Origin: Hydrogenophaga sp. RAC07
Lineage (GTDB): Bacteria > Pseudomonadota > Gammaproteobacteria > Burkholderiales > Burkholderiaceae_C
Assembly: GCF_001713375.1 (NCBI RefSeq)
Contig: NZ_CP016449.1
Location: 124,001 to 188,000 of the forward strand
Reading direction: 5' to 3'
DNA: 64,000 nt
The notes under the pieces were generated by a model. It saw only the letters and a list, made by a program, of their open reading frames with translations, was not told the origin of the DNA and searched no databases. A program made the translations under genes and the position numbers. Positions 36,980 through 45,149 of this stretch are shown piece by piece; positions within the stretch are counted from its first letter, which is position 1, and every line of letters starts with the position of its first letter.

Positions 36980-38668
36980 CTACGGGGGAAGGGCGTTGGC
37001 ATCGCGCGCGGCCTGCTGTTCCTGCAATTCGCGCCACATCACCTTGCCGCTGCCCGAGCGGGGCAGCGTCTCCACAAATTCCACGGTGCGCGGGCTCTTG
37101 TAGGCGGCCATGTGGCCGTGCGCCCAGTCGATGACGTCCTGTTCGGTCACGTGGCCGCGGTGCTCGGGCCTCAGCACCACCAGCGCCTTCACGCTCTCAC
37201 CGCGGCGCGCGTCGCGCACGCCGATCACGCAGGCTTCCTGGATCGCGGGGTGGTGGTACATGAGCGCTTCCACCTCCGCCGGCCAGACCTTGTAGCCGCT
37301 CGCGTTGATCATGCGTTTGAGACGGTCGGTCATGAAAAAGTAGCCGTCTTCGTCCACGTGGCCGAGGTCTCCGGTGCGCAGGAAACGCAGGCCGTCGAGT
37401 GTGACAAAAGCGTCCTGGGTGGCCTTCGGGTTGCGCCAGTAGCCCTGCATCACCTGGGGGCCGTGCACCACGATCTCGCCGGTTTCACCGGGAGGCAGCG
37501 TGGCCAGCGTGTCGGGGTCGACCACGCGCGCGTCCACGTCGAACACCGGCATGCCCAGGCACTGCCGTTTGGGCCGGTGCGTGGGGTTGATGTGGGTGGC
37601 GGCCATGGTTTCGGACATGCCGTAACCCTCGATGTAGTCCTGCCCAGTCAACGCCTTCAGGCGGGCGGCCAGTGCCTCGGGCATGGCCGCGCCGCCGCCG
37701 CGCACGCAGCGCAGGCTGCTCAGGTCGAACCGCTCCAGTTGTGGGTGCGCCAGGAAGTCGATCACCATGGTGCTGATGGCCTGCCACATCGTCACGCGGT
37801 AGCGCTGCATGCAGATGGCCGCCACTTCGCGGTCCCAGCGTGCCAGCACGACGATGGTGGCGCCCACGTAGAGCGGGCCGTTCAGGCTGCCGGTGAGGCC
37901 GGTGACATGGAAGAAGGGCAGCACCGAGAGGCAGACCGCGTCGGTGGCGGTGCCGAACCAGCGCACGCCGCCGACCAAGGTGCTCATCACGCTGCGGTGC
38001 GTGTGCATGCAGCCTTTGGGCAGGCCGGTGGTGCCCGAGGTGTAGGGCATGGCGCAGAGGTCTTCGGGGCCGGTGGCGAGCGGCCCTGGGGTCCGTTCGG
38101 CTGCGATCGCGTCGGCCCAGGCCACGAGGCCGGGCTCGTTCAACGGCTGGCGCGGCGCGGCCACGAAGTCGGGCACCGCGAGGTCGGTGGGCACGTGCAG
38201 GTGATCGCTGTAGGTGGCCACGACGACATGGCGCAGGCCGTCGCCGTCGGCCGTCAGCAAGGGACGCACCTGCGGCAGCAGGTCTTGCGCCACCAGGGCC
38301 ACGTGTGCACCGCTGTCGGTGACGCAGTGGCGCAGCTCTTCCACGCGGTTCATCGGGTTCACCGGCACGACCACAGCGCCCGCGCGCAGGATGGCGTAGA
38401 ACGCCAGCGCCCATTGCGGGCTGTTCTGCATGCAGAGCAACACCCGATCGCCGGCTCGCACGCCGCCCACCTGCTGCAGGTGGCCGGCGAGGTGTTCGGC
38501 CTCGCGCAGGAAGCCCGCGTAGGTGAGCACCGAGTCGTAAAACACGATGAAGGGCTTGTCGGGGTAACGCCGGGCCGAGACTTCCAGGTTGTAGAAGACG
38601 TGGGTCTGCGGCAGCGCGAGGTGCTGCGGCAGGCCGGGTGGCCAGTGGGCCGGGGTGGGGGACGTCAT
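36980..38668 (-). CDS. AMP-dependent acyl-CoA synthetase
   Basis: 562 residues from ATG at 38668; ATG at 38698 would add ten residues but lies inside operator A. ANL-superfamily motifs are in order: YTSGTTGLPKGCMHTH (P-loop), EGYGMSET, the hinge around TGDLGHVDEDGYFFMTDRLKR and the late Lys in SGSGKVMW. It activates an organic acid to its CoA ester through an acyl-adenylate; which acid is not readable. Its promoter region carries three IclR-type sites shared with the divergent regulator gene, and the Bug receptor follows. Confidence 0.9.
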   Translation of the reverse strand: MTSPTPAHWPPGLPQHLALPQTHVFYNLEVSARRYPDKPFIVFYDSVLTYAGFLREAEHLAGHLQQVGGVRAGDRVLLCMQNSPQWALAFYAILRAGAVVVPVNPMNRVEELRHCVTDSGAHVALVAQDLLPQVRPLLTADGDGLRHVVVATYSDHLHVPTDLAVPDFVAAPRQPLNEPGLVAWADAIAAERTPGPLATGPEDLCAMPYTSGTTGLPKGCMHTHRSVMSTLVGGVRWFGTATDAVCLSVLPFFHVTGLTGSLNGPLYVGATIVVLARWDREVAAICMQRYRVTMWQAISTMVIDFLAHPQLERFDLSSLRCVRGGGAAMPEALAARLKALTGQDYIEGYGMSETMAATHINPTHRPKRQCLGMPVFDVDARVVDPDTLATLPPGETGEIVVHGPQVMQGYWRNPKATQDAFVTLDGLRFLRTGDLGHVDEDGYFFMTDRLKRMINASGYKVWPAEVEALMYHHPAIQEACVIGVRDARRGESVKALVVLRPEHRGHVTEQDVIDWAHGHMAAYKSPRTVEFVETLPRSGSGKVMWRELQEQQAARDANALPP

Positions 38669-38697
38669 GCGGGTGGCGGTGCGGAAAATCTCTGACA

Positions 38698-38712
38698 TTC
38701 CGCTGGGCGGAA
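38698..38712. promoter_or_regulatory. IclR-type operator A
   Basis: TTCCG-CTGGG-CGGAA, a perfect inverted repeat with a five-base spacer. It is 30 bases upstream of the chosen acyl-CoA synthetase start and covers its alternative start, a position suited to repression of that gene. The same pattern occurs twice more in this gap. Confidence 0.65.
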
Positions 38713-38811
38713 AATTGACTGTCGTGCAAACCAATATACGGTGCCCCCCATCCCATGTAAACGCTGATCAGGGAAAGCGAGCATGCCGACCGCTCCAGTG
38801 GTCGTTCAAAA

Positions 38812-38826
38812 TTCCGTTCTGCGGAA
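38812..38826. promoter_or_regulatory. IclR-type operator B
   Basis: TTCCG-TTCTG-CGGAA, perfect and extended by one base on each side (ATTCCG/CGGAAT). It lies 55 bases before the iclR-type gene start, near the middle of the divergent region, and 42 bases (about four helical turns) from site C. Confidence 0.65.
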
Positions 38827-38853
38827 TACAGGGCGCGTCCTGGTCGCCGCATA

Positions 38854-38868
38854 TTCCGATCTGCAGAA
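38854..38868. promoter_or_regulatory. IclR-type operator C
   Basis: TTCCG-ATCTG-CAGAA, matching sites A and B except for one base in the right arm. It ends 12 bases before the regulator ATG and would block its own gene, so autoregulation is likely. Confidence 0.55.
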
Positions 38869-38880
38869 AACAGGACCCAC

Positions 38881-39708
38881 ATGGGGCGCCAGCGCCAGAC
38901 ACCACCCACCCCGCTCGCCGAGGCCGATCCGGCCGACGACCGCCGTTTCGTCACCGCTCTCTCGCGCGGCCTCACGGTGCTGCGCTGCTTCAGCCCGGCC
39001 GACCGCTGGCTGGCACACCAGGAGCTGGCGCGGCGCACCGGCCTGCCGCAGGCCACCGTGTCTCGCCTCACCTTCACGCTCACCAGCCTGGGTTATTTGC
39101 GTCACCGAGCGGCCACCGGCGAATACGCGCTGAGCCCGGCGGTGCTGTCCTTGGGCTTCAGCGTGCTGTCCAACTTCCAGATCGGGCACATCGCGCGGCC
39201 CTTCATGGAAACGCTGGCCGAACACACGCAGGCCGCCATTTCCCTGGGTTTGCGGCACGACACCTCGGTGGTCTATGTGGCGCATTGCCGCAGCACAGCG
39301 CGCCTCATCCTCGGGCTCGATGTGGGCACGCGCCTGCCGTTCGCGGAAACCGCCATGGGCCGCGCCATCTGGTGCTCGGCCTCGCCGGGCATGCAGGCGG
39401 TGGTGGCGCGGCGCCTGCGGGCGCAGGACCCCGAGCGCTGGCCAGCGCGCGAGGCCGGGCTCCGGCGAGCCGAAATCGACTGGACCGAGCGCGGCTACGC
39501 GGTGTCCGAGTCGGAGTGGGAAAGCGAGATTGCCGCCATCGGCGTGGGGCTGGACCTGGGCGATGGCCGCGAACCGCTGGCGCTCACCGTGGGTGGGCCG
39601 GCCTCGCGATTGCAAGGTGCCTTGCTGCACGACGACTTCGGCCCGGCGCTCGTGAAAACAGGCCGCGACATCGTGGCGGCCATTCAGGCGGCTGGTTGGG
39701 AGGACTGA
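38881..39708 (+). CDS. IclR-family transcriptional regulator
   Basis: 275 residues. The N-terminal winged helix (about 20-80) contains LARRTGLPQATVSRLTFTL; the C-terminal effector domain has VVYVAHCRSTARLILGLDVG, LPFAETAMGRA and the closing IQAAGW typical of the PcaR/PobR branch. It most likely binds the three TTCCG-N5-CGGAA sites in front of it to control the divergent acyl-CoA synthetase and Bug genes in response to an aromatic or other carboxylic acid. The ligand is inference only. Confidence 0.92.
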   Translation: MGRQRQTPPTPLAEADPADDRRFVTALSRGLTVLRCFSPADRWLAHQELARRTGLPQATVSRLTFTLTSLGYLRHRAATGEYALSPAVLSLGFSVLSNFQIGHIARPFMETLAEHTQAAISLGLRHDTSVVYVAHCRSTARLILGLDVGTRLPFAETAMGRAIWCSASPGMQAVVARRLRAQDPERWPAREAGLRRAEIDWTERGYAVSESEWESEIAAIGVGLDLGDGREPLALTVGGPASRLQGALLHDDFGPALVKTGRDIVAAIQAAGWED

Positions 39709-39711
39709 ATG

Positions 39712-39740
39712 CACAACGCCACCGCGAGGGTGGCGTTGTG
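39712..39740. terminator. Hairpin between convergent iclR-type gene and fba
   Basis: A perfect 12-bp stem (CACAACGCCACC, 39712-39723, with 39729-39740) around a five-base loop. There is no clear T-run on either side, so it may slow or end transcription only weakly, but its position between two convergent genes is typical. Confidence 0.7.
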
Positions 39741-39764
39741 ACGGGCGCTTGAGCCGAAAACCGT

Positions 39765-40829
39765 TCAGTGCACGACCTGGGCCAGTTCGCCCTTGGCGTA
39801 CTTCGCGGCCACGACCTGGAGCGATTCGCCCTTGATCTTGCCGGCCTGGCCTTCGCAGCCGAACTCGATGTAGCGCTGCTTGCAGATCGCCTTGGCGGCT
39901 TCGCGCGCGGGCTTGAGCCATTCGCGGGCGTCGAACTTCTCGGGGTTCTCGGCCAGGAACTTGCGCACCGCGGCCGTCATGGCCAGGCGGATGTCGGTGT
40001 CGATGTTGATCTTGCGCACGCCGAACTGGATCGCTTTCTGGATCTCTTCGACCGGCACGCCGTAGGTTTCCTTGATCTTGCCGCCGTACTGGTTGATCAC
40101 GGCCAGCAGGTCCTGCGGCACCGAGCTGGAGCCGTGCATCACCAGGTGGGTGTTGGGCAGGCGGCGGTTGATTTCCTGGATGCGGTCGATCGCGAGGATG
40201 TCGCCGGTGGGTTTGCGGGTGAACTTGTACGCGCCGTGGCTGGTGCCGATGGCAATGGCCAGCGCGTCGAGCTGGGTGCGCTTGACGAAGTCGGCGGCCT
40301 GCTCGGGGTCGGTCAGCAGCTGTTCGCGCGTCATCACCGCGTCGGTGCCGTGGCCGTCTTCCTTGTCGCCCTGCATGGTTTCCAGGCTGCCCAGGCAGCC
40401 CAGTTCACCTTCAACGGTCACGCCCAGCTTGTGGGCCATGTCGACCACCTTGCGGGTGACGTCGACGTTGTATTCGTAGCTGGCGATGGTCTTGCCATCG
40501 CCTTCCAGGCTGCCGTCCATCATCACCGAGCTGAAGCCCAGGTCGATCGCGCCGCGGCACACGTCCGGGTTCTGGCCGTGGTCCTGGTGCATCACCAGCG
40601 GGATGTGTGGATAAGACTCCACCGCGGCCTGGATCAGGTGTTTGATGAAGGGCTCGCCGGCGTATTTGCGCGCACCGGCGCTGGCCTGCAGGATCACCGG
40701 CGCGCCGGCTTCGTGGGCGGCGGCCATCACAGCCTGCACCTGTTCGAGGTTGTTGACGTTGAACGCTGGAATGCCGTAGCCGTGGATCGCGGCGTGGTCG
40801 AGCAGTTCGCGCATGGAAACGAGCGCCAT
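39765..40829 (-). CDS. fba: Class II fructose-bisphosphate aldolase
   Basis: 354 residues. Zinc and catalytic blocks are visible: [43 protein letters not shown] and [11 protein letters not shown]. It is the long Calvin-type form that cleaves or forms fructose 1,6-bisphosphate in glycolysis and gluconeogenesis. A tandem repeat upstream (40847-40869) may be an operator. It is on the same strand as pyk and the esterase gene upstream. Confidence 0.97.
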   Translation of the reverse strand: MALVSMRELLDHAAIHGYGIPAFNVNNLEQVQAVMAAAHEAGAPVILQASAGARKYAGEPFIKHLIQAAVESYPHIPLVMHQDHGQNPDVCRGAIDLGFSSVMMDGSLEGDGKTIASYEYNVDVTRKVVDMAHKLGVTVEGELGCLGSLETMQGDKEDGHGTDAVMTREQLLTDPEQAADFVKRTQLDALAIAIGTSHGAYKFTRKPTGDILAIDRIQEINRRLPNTHLVMHGSSSVPQDLLAVINQYGGKIKETYGVPVEEIQKAIQFGVRKINIDTDIRLAMTAAVRKFLAENPEKFDAREWLKPAREAAKAICKQRYIEFGCEGQAGKIKGESLQVVAAKYAKGELAQVVH

Positions 40830-40846
40830 GAGAATCCCTTAAGTCA

Positions 40847-40869
40847 GTTGGTAACCGGTTGGTAACCGG
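40847..40869. promoter_or_regulatory. Tandem palindromic repeat upstream of fba
   Basis: Two directly repeated copies of the 11-mer GTTGGTAACCG (40847-40857 and 40858-40868), each containing GGTAACC. The junction creates a perfect palindrome CCGGTT-GGT-AACCGG at 40855-40869. It begins 18 bases before the fba ATG, a likely place for a regulator or a feature of the leader. No known factor is assigned. Confidence 0.45.
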
Positions 40870-40906
40870 GGATTTTACGGCGCTCGCGGCGCCGTGCCCA
40901 ATGGCG

Positions 40907-41806
40907 TCAGGTCGGGCGTTGCTGCAGAAATGTGCTGAACCGGTCCAGCACCGGCGCCAGGCCGCGCAGCGGCGGGGCCATGGCCCCGATCAGCGTGGTG
41001 TGGCTCACCCGGTCGAAGAGCTCCAGTTCCACCGGTGTGCCGCGCTGCCGCAGGGCCTGCGCCATGGCCAGGGTGTTGCGTTGCGGGTTCACCAGCGTGT
41101 CGCTTTTGGCGGCCAGCAGCAGCACACGGTGTTTCAGACCGTTGCCGGCCGGGGCATGAAACAGCGGCTGCGAATTCGCCGGCGTGTCGGGCCAGTTGAA
41201 GGCGCGCTGCACAGCGGGAATGCCGATGGGCAGGAAGTCGTAGGGGCCTGCCAGACCCGCCCAGCCCGCGAGGTCGGCCGGTTGCATGGCCACCTCCGAA
41301 AGCCAGCGCGCGTCCAGCGCCAGCATGGCGGCGTTGTAGGCGCCCGCGCTGTGGCCGGTGACGTAGAGGCGATCCGGCGATGCACCCAGTCGCAGGGCAT
41401 TGTCGCGCGACCAGCGCACGGCCTGCGCGCAGTCCTGCAGGAACACCGGGTAGCGCACCTCGGGGCTCAGCCGGTAGTCGGCGATCGCGGTGACGATGCC
41501 GCGCGAGGCCAGCGCTTCACCGACGAACTTGTAGTCGGCGCGTTCACCGCTGCTCCAGCTGCCACCGTAGAAAAACACCGCCATGGGCGCGCCGGGCTCG
41601 GCGTTCACCGGCAAGTAGACGTCCATGCGCTGGCGCCCGGCGCTGCCGTAGGCCTCGTCGCGCAGCACCGTGTGGGTGTTCGACGGCACGGTGGCGTTGA
41701 TCAGCCGCAGCGGCGAGCAGGCCTGCAGCAAAGGCGCCAGGCCCAGCAGGGTGAGCCAGCGGCGGCGGCCAGATGGCAATGGGGGTGCGGGTTGCGGAGA
41801 AGTCAT
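40907..41806 (-). CDS. Alpha/beta hydrolase (carboxylesterase-like lipoprotein)
   Basis: 299 residues from ATG at 41806; the open frame continues upstream into a dispersed repeat and is not coding. A signal sequence ends in the lipobox-like LLQAC with Cys30. The hydrolase core has FFYGGSWSSGERADY, which places the oxyanion hole, the nucleophile in GHSAGAYN, Asp in LAAKSDTLV and His in FDRVSHTTL. It resembles bacterial esterases of the hormone-sensitive lipase or arylformamidase type. The substrate is unknown. Confidence 0.85.
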   Translation of the reverse strand: MTSPQPAPPLPSGRRRWLTLLGLAPLLQACSPLRLINATVPSNTHTVLRDEAYGSAGRQRMDVYLPVNAEPGAPMAVFFYGGSWSSGERADYKFVGEALASRGIVTAIADYRLSPEVRYPVFLQDCAQAVRWSRDNALRLGASPDRLYVTGHSAGAYNAAMLALDARWLSEVAMQPADLAGWAGLAGPYDFLPIGIPAVQRAFNWPDTPANSQPLFHAPAGNGLKHRVLLLAAKSDTLVNPQRNTLAMAQALRQRGTPVELELFDRVSHTTLIGAMAPPLRGLAPVLDRFSTFLQQRPT

Positions 41807-41858
41807 CCCAGGTGTACGCAGGCTGTCAGTCAACGGATTCAGAAGCGAACGCAGTGAG

Positions 41859-41919
41859 CGAGGTGCCTCCACCCAGAGGCAGCGAGGGGGGAAGCCGCGT
41901 CAGCGGCGCAGGGGGGTGC
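41859..41919. repeat. Dispersed G-rich repeat (copy 3)
   Basis: Starts GAGGTGCCTCCACCC and ends with GGGGGGAAGCCGCGTCAGC then GGCGCAGGGGGGTG. The last 35 bases match copy 1 with two differences. It lies between the pyk stop and the esterase start. Confidence 0.75.
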
Positions 41920-41924
41920 TTGCT

Positions 41925-43358
41925 TCACCCAGCCTGGCAGATCTTGAGTGTGTTGGTGCCGCCGGCCTGGCCCATGGGCTCGCCCACGGTGATGGCGTAC
42001 ACGTCGCCCGACTGCACGATGCCGCGCTTCTTCAGGTGGGCTTCGGCATCGGCCAGCGCGGAGTCGCGGTCGGCGCTGTTGTCCATCAGCAGCGGGCGCA
42101 CGTTGCGGTAGAGCGTCATGCGGCGCTGGGTCGAGAGGTTGGGCGTCATGGCGTAGATCGGCATGCGCACGTTGTGCCGGCTCATCCACAGCGCGGTCGA
42201 GCCCGAATCGGTGAGTGCCACGATGGCCTTGGCGCCCAGATGGTGCGCGGTGAACAACGCACCCATGGCGATCGACTGGTCGATGCGCCGGAAGGTCTTG
42301 CCCTTGAAGTCGGCCGACAGTTCGCTGTACTCGGCTTTCTCGGCTTCCGAGCAGATGTTGGCCATCTCCATCACCGTTTCCAGCGGGTACTTGCCGGCGG
42401 CCGTCTCGGCGCTCAGCATCACCGCGTCCGTGCCGTCGAGCACGGCGTTGGCCACGTCGCTCACCTCGGCGCGTGTGGGCACCGGGTTGACGATCATCGA
42501 TTCCATCATCTGCGTGGCGGTGATCACCACCTTGTCCATCTCGCGCGCCATCTTGATCATGTGCTTCTGCAGGCCGGGCACCGCCGCGTTGCCCACTTCC
42601 ACCGCGAGATCACCGCGCGCGACCATGATGCCGTCGGACACCTTGAGGATGTTGGCCAGTTCCGGGATCGCCTCGGCGCGTTCGATCTTGGCGATCAGCG
42701 CGGGCTTGTGGCCGGTGGCCGCACCGGCCACGTTGCACAGCTGGCGCGCCAGCTCCATGTCGGTGGCGTTCTTCGGGAAGCTCACCGCCACGTAGTCGGC
42801 CATCAGGCCCATGGCGGTCTTGATGTCGTCCATGTCCTTGGCGGTCAGCGCCGGCGCGGTGAGACCACCACCTTGCTTGTTGATGCCCTTGTTGTTGGAG
42901 AGCTCACCGCCGAGCTTCACCGTGGTGTGCACCGCCGGGCCCACCACCTTGTCGATGGTCAGCACGATCAGGCCGTCGTTGAGCAGCAAGGTGTCACCGG
43001 CCTTCACATCGCGCGGCAGTTCCTTGTAGTCCAGGCCCACACCTTCGAGGTTGCCGGGTTCGGTGCGCGACGCGTCCAGCACAAATTTTTCGCCCGGCAC
43101 CAGCATCACCTTGCCGTCGGCGAACTTGCCCACGCGGATCTTGGGGCCCTGCAGGTCGGCCATGATGCCGACCTCGCGCCCTGCGCGCTGAGCCGCTTCG
43201 CGCACCAGCGTGGCGCGGTCGATGTGGTCTTGCGCCGTGCCGTGCGAGAAGTTCAGCCGCACCACGTTCACCCCGGCGCGGATCATGGCTTCGAGCAGGT
43301 CCGGGTGACTGGAAGCGGGGCCGAGGGTGGCGACGATCTTGGTGGCGCGCATGGGCAT
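41925..43358 (-). CDS. pyk: Pyruvate kinase
   Basis: 477 residues. The start RATKIVATLGPASS, the catalytic LIAKIERAEAI, the metal loop IMVARGDLAVEVG, TATQMMESMI and the C-terminal effector domain (about 350-470) are family-typical. It makes pyruvate and ATP from phosphoenolpyruvate. It is followed on the same strand by a repeat, an esterase gene and fba. The 106-base leader is A/T-rich near 43408-43430. Confidence 0.97.
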   Translation of the reverse strand: MPMRATKIVATLGPASSHPDLLEAMIRAGVNVVRLNFSHGTAQDHIDRATLVREAAQRAGREVGIMADLQGPKIRVGKFADGKVMLVPGEKFVLDASRTEPGNLEGVGLDYKELPRDVKAGDTLLLNDGLIVLTIDKVVGPAVHTTVKLGGELSNNKGINKQGGGLTAPALTAKDMDDIKTAMGLMADYVAVSFPKNATDMELARQLCNVAGAATGHKPALIAKIERAEAIPELANILKVSDGIMVARGDLAVEVGNAAVPGLQKHMIKMAREMDKVVITATQMMESMIVNPVPTRAEVSDVANAVLDGTDAVMLSAETAAGKYPLETVMEMANICSEAEKAEYSELSADFKGKTFRRIDQSIAMGALFTAHHLGAKAIVALTDSGSTALWMSRHNVRMPIYAMTPNLSTQRRMTLYRNVRPLLMDNSADRDSALADAEAHLKKRGIVQSGDVYAITVGEPMGQAGGTNTLKICQAG

Positions 43359-43464
43359 GAAGGGTGTCTCCTGTCGGTGGATGGCCGGGCTTCACATGGC
43401 CCGGGTGTAATTTGGTTTCAATTATCTGTGAAAGCGGTTACATGGCCGCGACAGCTGCAACTCG

Positions 43465-43959
43465 TCACAGACGGTTGTTGCGCACGGGTGCCTGGCCGCT
43501 GTAGTCCAGCCGCACGAAAGACCCGTCCACCACCTCCAGATGCACGACGGTGCGCCGGAAGTTCCACTGGCGGTCGATGGTCAGCGACGAGGTGGAACCA
43601 CGGCTTTTGGTGCTCATCTCCAGCCCGTAGCGCGAGCGCAGCGAGGTGGTCAGGCGCTGGGCCAGCGCGCGGGCCTCGTCGGCCGAGCCGGCATTGGCCA
43701 GCAGCGTGATGCGCTGCAACTGGTCGGCCTTGAACACAAACGACACCTTGAACGGCGCCCCGGCGAGCTCGAAGGCGGGGATCTCCAGCTGCACACCGTC
43801 GCTGTTCGATGCGGGGGCTGTGGCGGGCGCCTGTGCCTCGGGCACCCGCGCGCGCACCTCGGCCGGCGTGGCGCCCACGGGCACTCCTTGCCAGAGCGCT
43901 TGTGCCGATGCGCCTGCGGTGAACAGCAGGCAGGAGAGACAGAGCAGAAGTTTTTTCAT
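43465..43959 (-). CDS. Uncharacterised secreted protein
   Basis: 164 residues from ATG at 43959; ATG at 43968 and TTG at 43989 are alternatives. A signal peptide (MKKLLLCLSCLLFTAGASA) covers residues 1-19. The mature part starts ALWQGVPVGATPAEVRARVP, resembling short periplasmic proteins with a repeated ATPAEVRAR-type motif, then a mixed alpha/beta region (ARALAQRLTTSLRSRYGLEM). I do not recognise a named family. It diverges from the YiaA-like gene. Confidence 0.65.
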   Translation of the reverse strand: MKKLLLCLSCLLFTAGASAQALWQGVPVGATPAEVRARVPEAQAPATAPASNSDGVQLEIPAFELAGAPFKVSFVFKADQLQRITLLANAGSADEARALAQRLTTSLRSRYGLEMSTKSRGSTSSLTIDRQWNFRRTVVHLEVVDGSFVRLDYSGQAPVRNNRL

Positions 43960-44156
43960 ATGTGCCATGAGACACCGCGCGGGCGGCAAAGTTGTCTGGC
44001 GAGTAGACCAAAGATCACAAGGCCCTCGCCGATCCCAAAAAGTTGCGTTTTTCGATACCCGGCTGCATGTCTGGATCTACCAGGTCAGGATTTTGCGACT
44101 CTTCGACGGGAGTCGTCCCACCATCGCGCCACCTTCAACAACCGCAAAGGTTTTTC

Positions 44157-44651
44157 ATGGCTTCGAACCGATCCCCCCTCATCGTGATGCGCGACACCCG
44201 CGCCTGGCAGTTCCAGGTCTGGGCCTCGTTCGGCGTGGCGGTTTTCCTGTGCGCCACGGGCCTCGCCTACCTGCCGGGTCAGGCGCTGGACCGGGCCTTC
44301 ATGGTGATGGGCTATGTGTTCTGTCTGTCCACCGTGTTCTTGCTGTCCAAGGCCGTGCGCGATGGCCACCAGGCCACGCTCTCCGGTGTGCCCGAGACGC
44401 CGATGTGGCGCCTGGTGGTGTGGGGCGGTTTTGCCGTGGCCATGGGGCTGACCGGCTGGGGCCTGCTGCGCATGGAGATCAACGACACCTACCGCGCCTA
44501 CCTCGGTGTGAGCTGGCTCTACCTGGTGACTTCGGCCTTCACGCTGGCCAAGACGTTGCGCGACCGGCACGAGGCCGACCTGAGCGAAGCCCGCGTGCGC
44601 GGCGAGATGGCGGGCCGCCAGCAAGTGCTGAACGAACGCGCTGCCGAATGA
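44157..44651 (+). CDS. YiaA/YiaB-family inner membrane protein
   Basis: 164 residues from ATG at 44157. Four hydrophobic segments in two pairs; each pair ends with the same pattern, MVMGYVFCLSTVFLLSKAVRDGH and a later VSWLYLVTSAFTLAKTLRDRHE, as in the YiaAB family. The function of the family is unknown. The next gene begins 32 bases downstream and shares the strand, so these may be co-expressed. Confidence 0.78.
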   Translation: MASNRSPLIVMRDTRAWQFQVWASFGVAVFLCATGLAYLPGQALDRAFMVMGYVFCLSTVFLLSKAVRDGHQATLSGVPETPMWRLVVWGGFAVAMGLTGWGLLRMEINDTYRAYLGVSWLYLVTSAFTLAKTLRDRHEADLSEARVRGEMAGRQQVLNERAAE

Positions 44652-44683
44652 ATTCCCATCCATATTCTTCAAGGAGCTTGAAC

Positions 44684-45139
44684 ATGAACACGATGCGTTT
44701 TTCATGGCGCGCACTGAGCGCCGCCCTGGCGATGGCTGCGGCGTTGGCGACCGGTCCGGCCCGCGCGCAGAGCGAAGCCTCGGTGGCCCTGTCGGCCTTG
44801 CCGGTGGCCTCGGTGGTGGGGGCTGCATCGGTGGGGGCGGCGGCGGTGAGCGTGGTGCCGGTGGCCTTCTCGGTGGCCGGGGCTGCGCTGGTGGTCAAAG
44901 CGGTGGAGGTCACCGCCAGCGGCACGGTCTATGTGCTGGAGCGGGTGTCGGACGGCGCGCGCGCCAGCGTGGAGGTCTCGGGCCGCGCGGCCTCGGCCGT
45001 GTCGGTGGGCGTGGGCACGGCGGTGGTGGTCAGCGTGATCGGCACCGGCGTGCTGCTCTAGGCCGCCGGGGAGGTGCTGGCCTTCATTCCGAACGAGCTG
45101 GGCCGTGCGCTGTTGCACAACGAACGCATCACGCACTGA
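44684..45139 (+). pseudogene. Small exported protein interrupted by in-frame amber codon
   Basis: ATG at 44684 follows a strong AAGGAG (44671-44676). A signal peptide (residues 1-26, ending GPARA) leads into a Val/Ala/Ser-rich hydrophobic protein. The frame meets TAG at 45059-45061 (codon 126) and then continues for 25 clean codons, AAGEVLAFIPNELGR and on to the TGA at 45137-45139. That tail looks like a conserved protein end, and the next gene's ribosome site starts immediately after the TGA. I therefore read it as one gene with a nonsense mutation, an error or a read-through site. I do not recognise the family with confidence. Confidence 0.65.
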
Positions 45140-45149
45140 GGAGCCGGTC

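Noticed and set aside
35810..38668. 961-codon open frame antisense to the Bug receptor and acyl-CoA synthetase genes
   Set aside because: Shadow frame; His/Val/Gly-biased and crosses the terminator at 35802-35829.
43408..43435. Possible HexR-type site before pyk
   Set aside because: The A/T-rich patch (TTTGGTTTCAATTATC) only partly resembles TGTAAT-type palindromes and lacks symmetry.
41670..43709. Open frame antisense to pyk
   Set aside because: Shadow frame rich in His and Arg; pyk is complete on the other strand.
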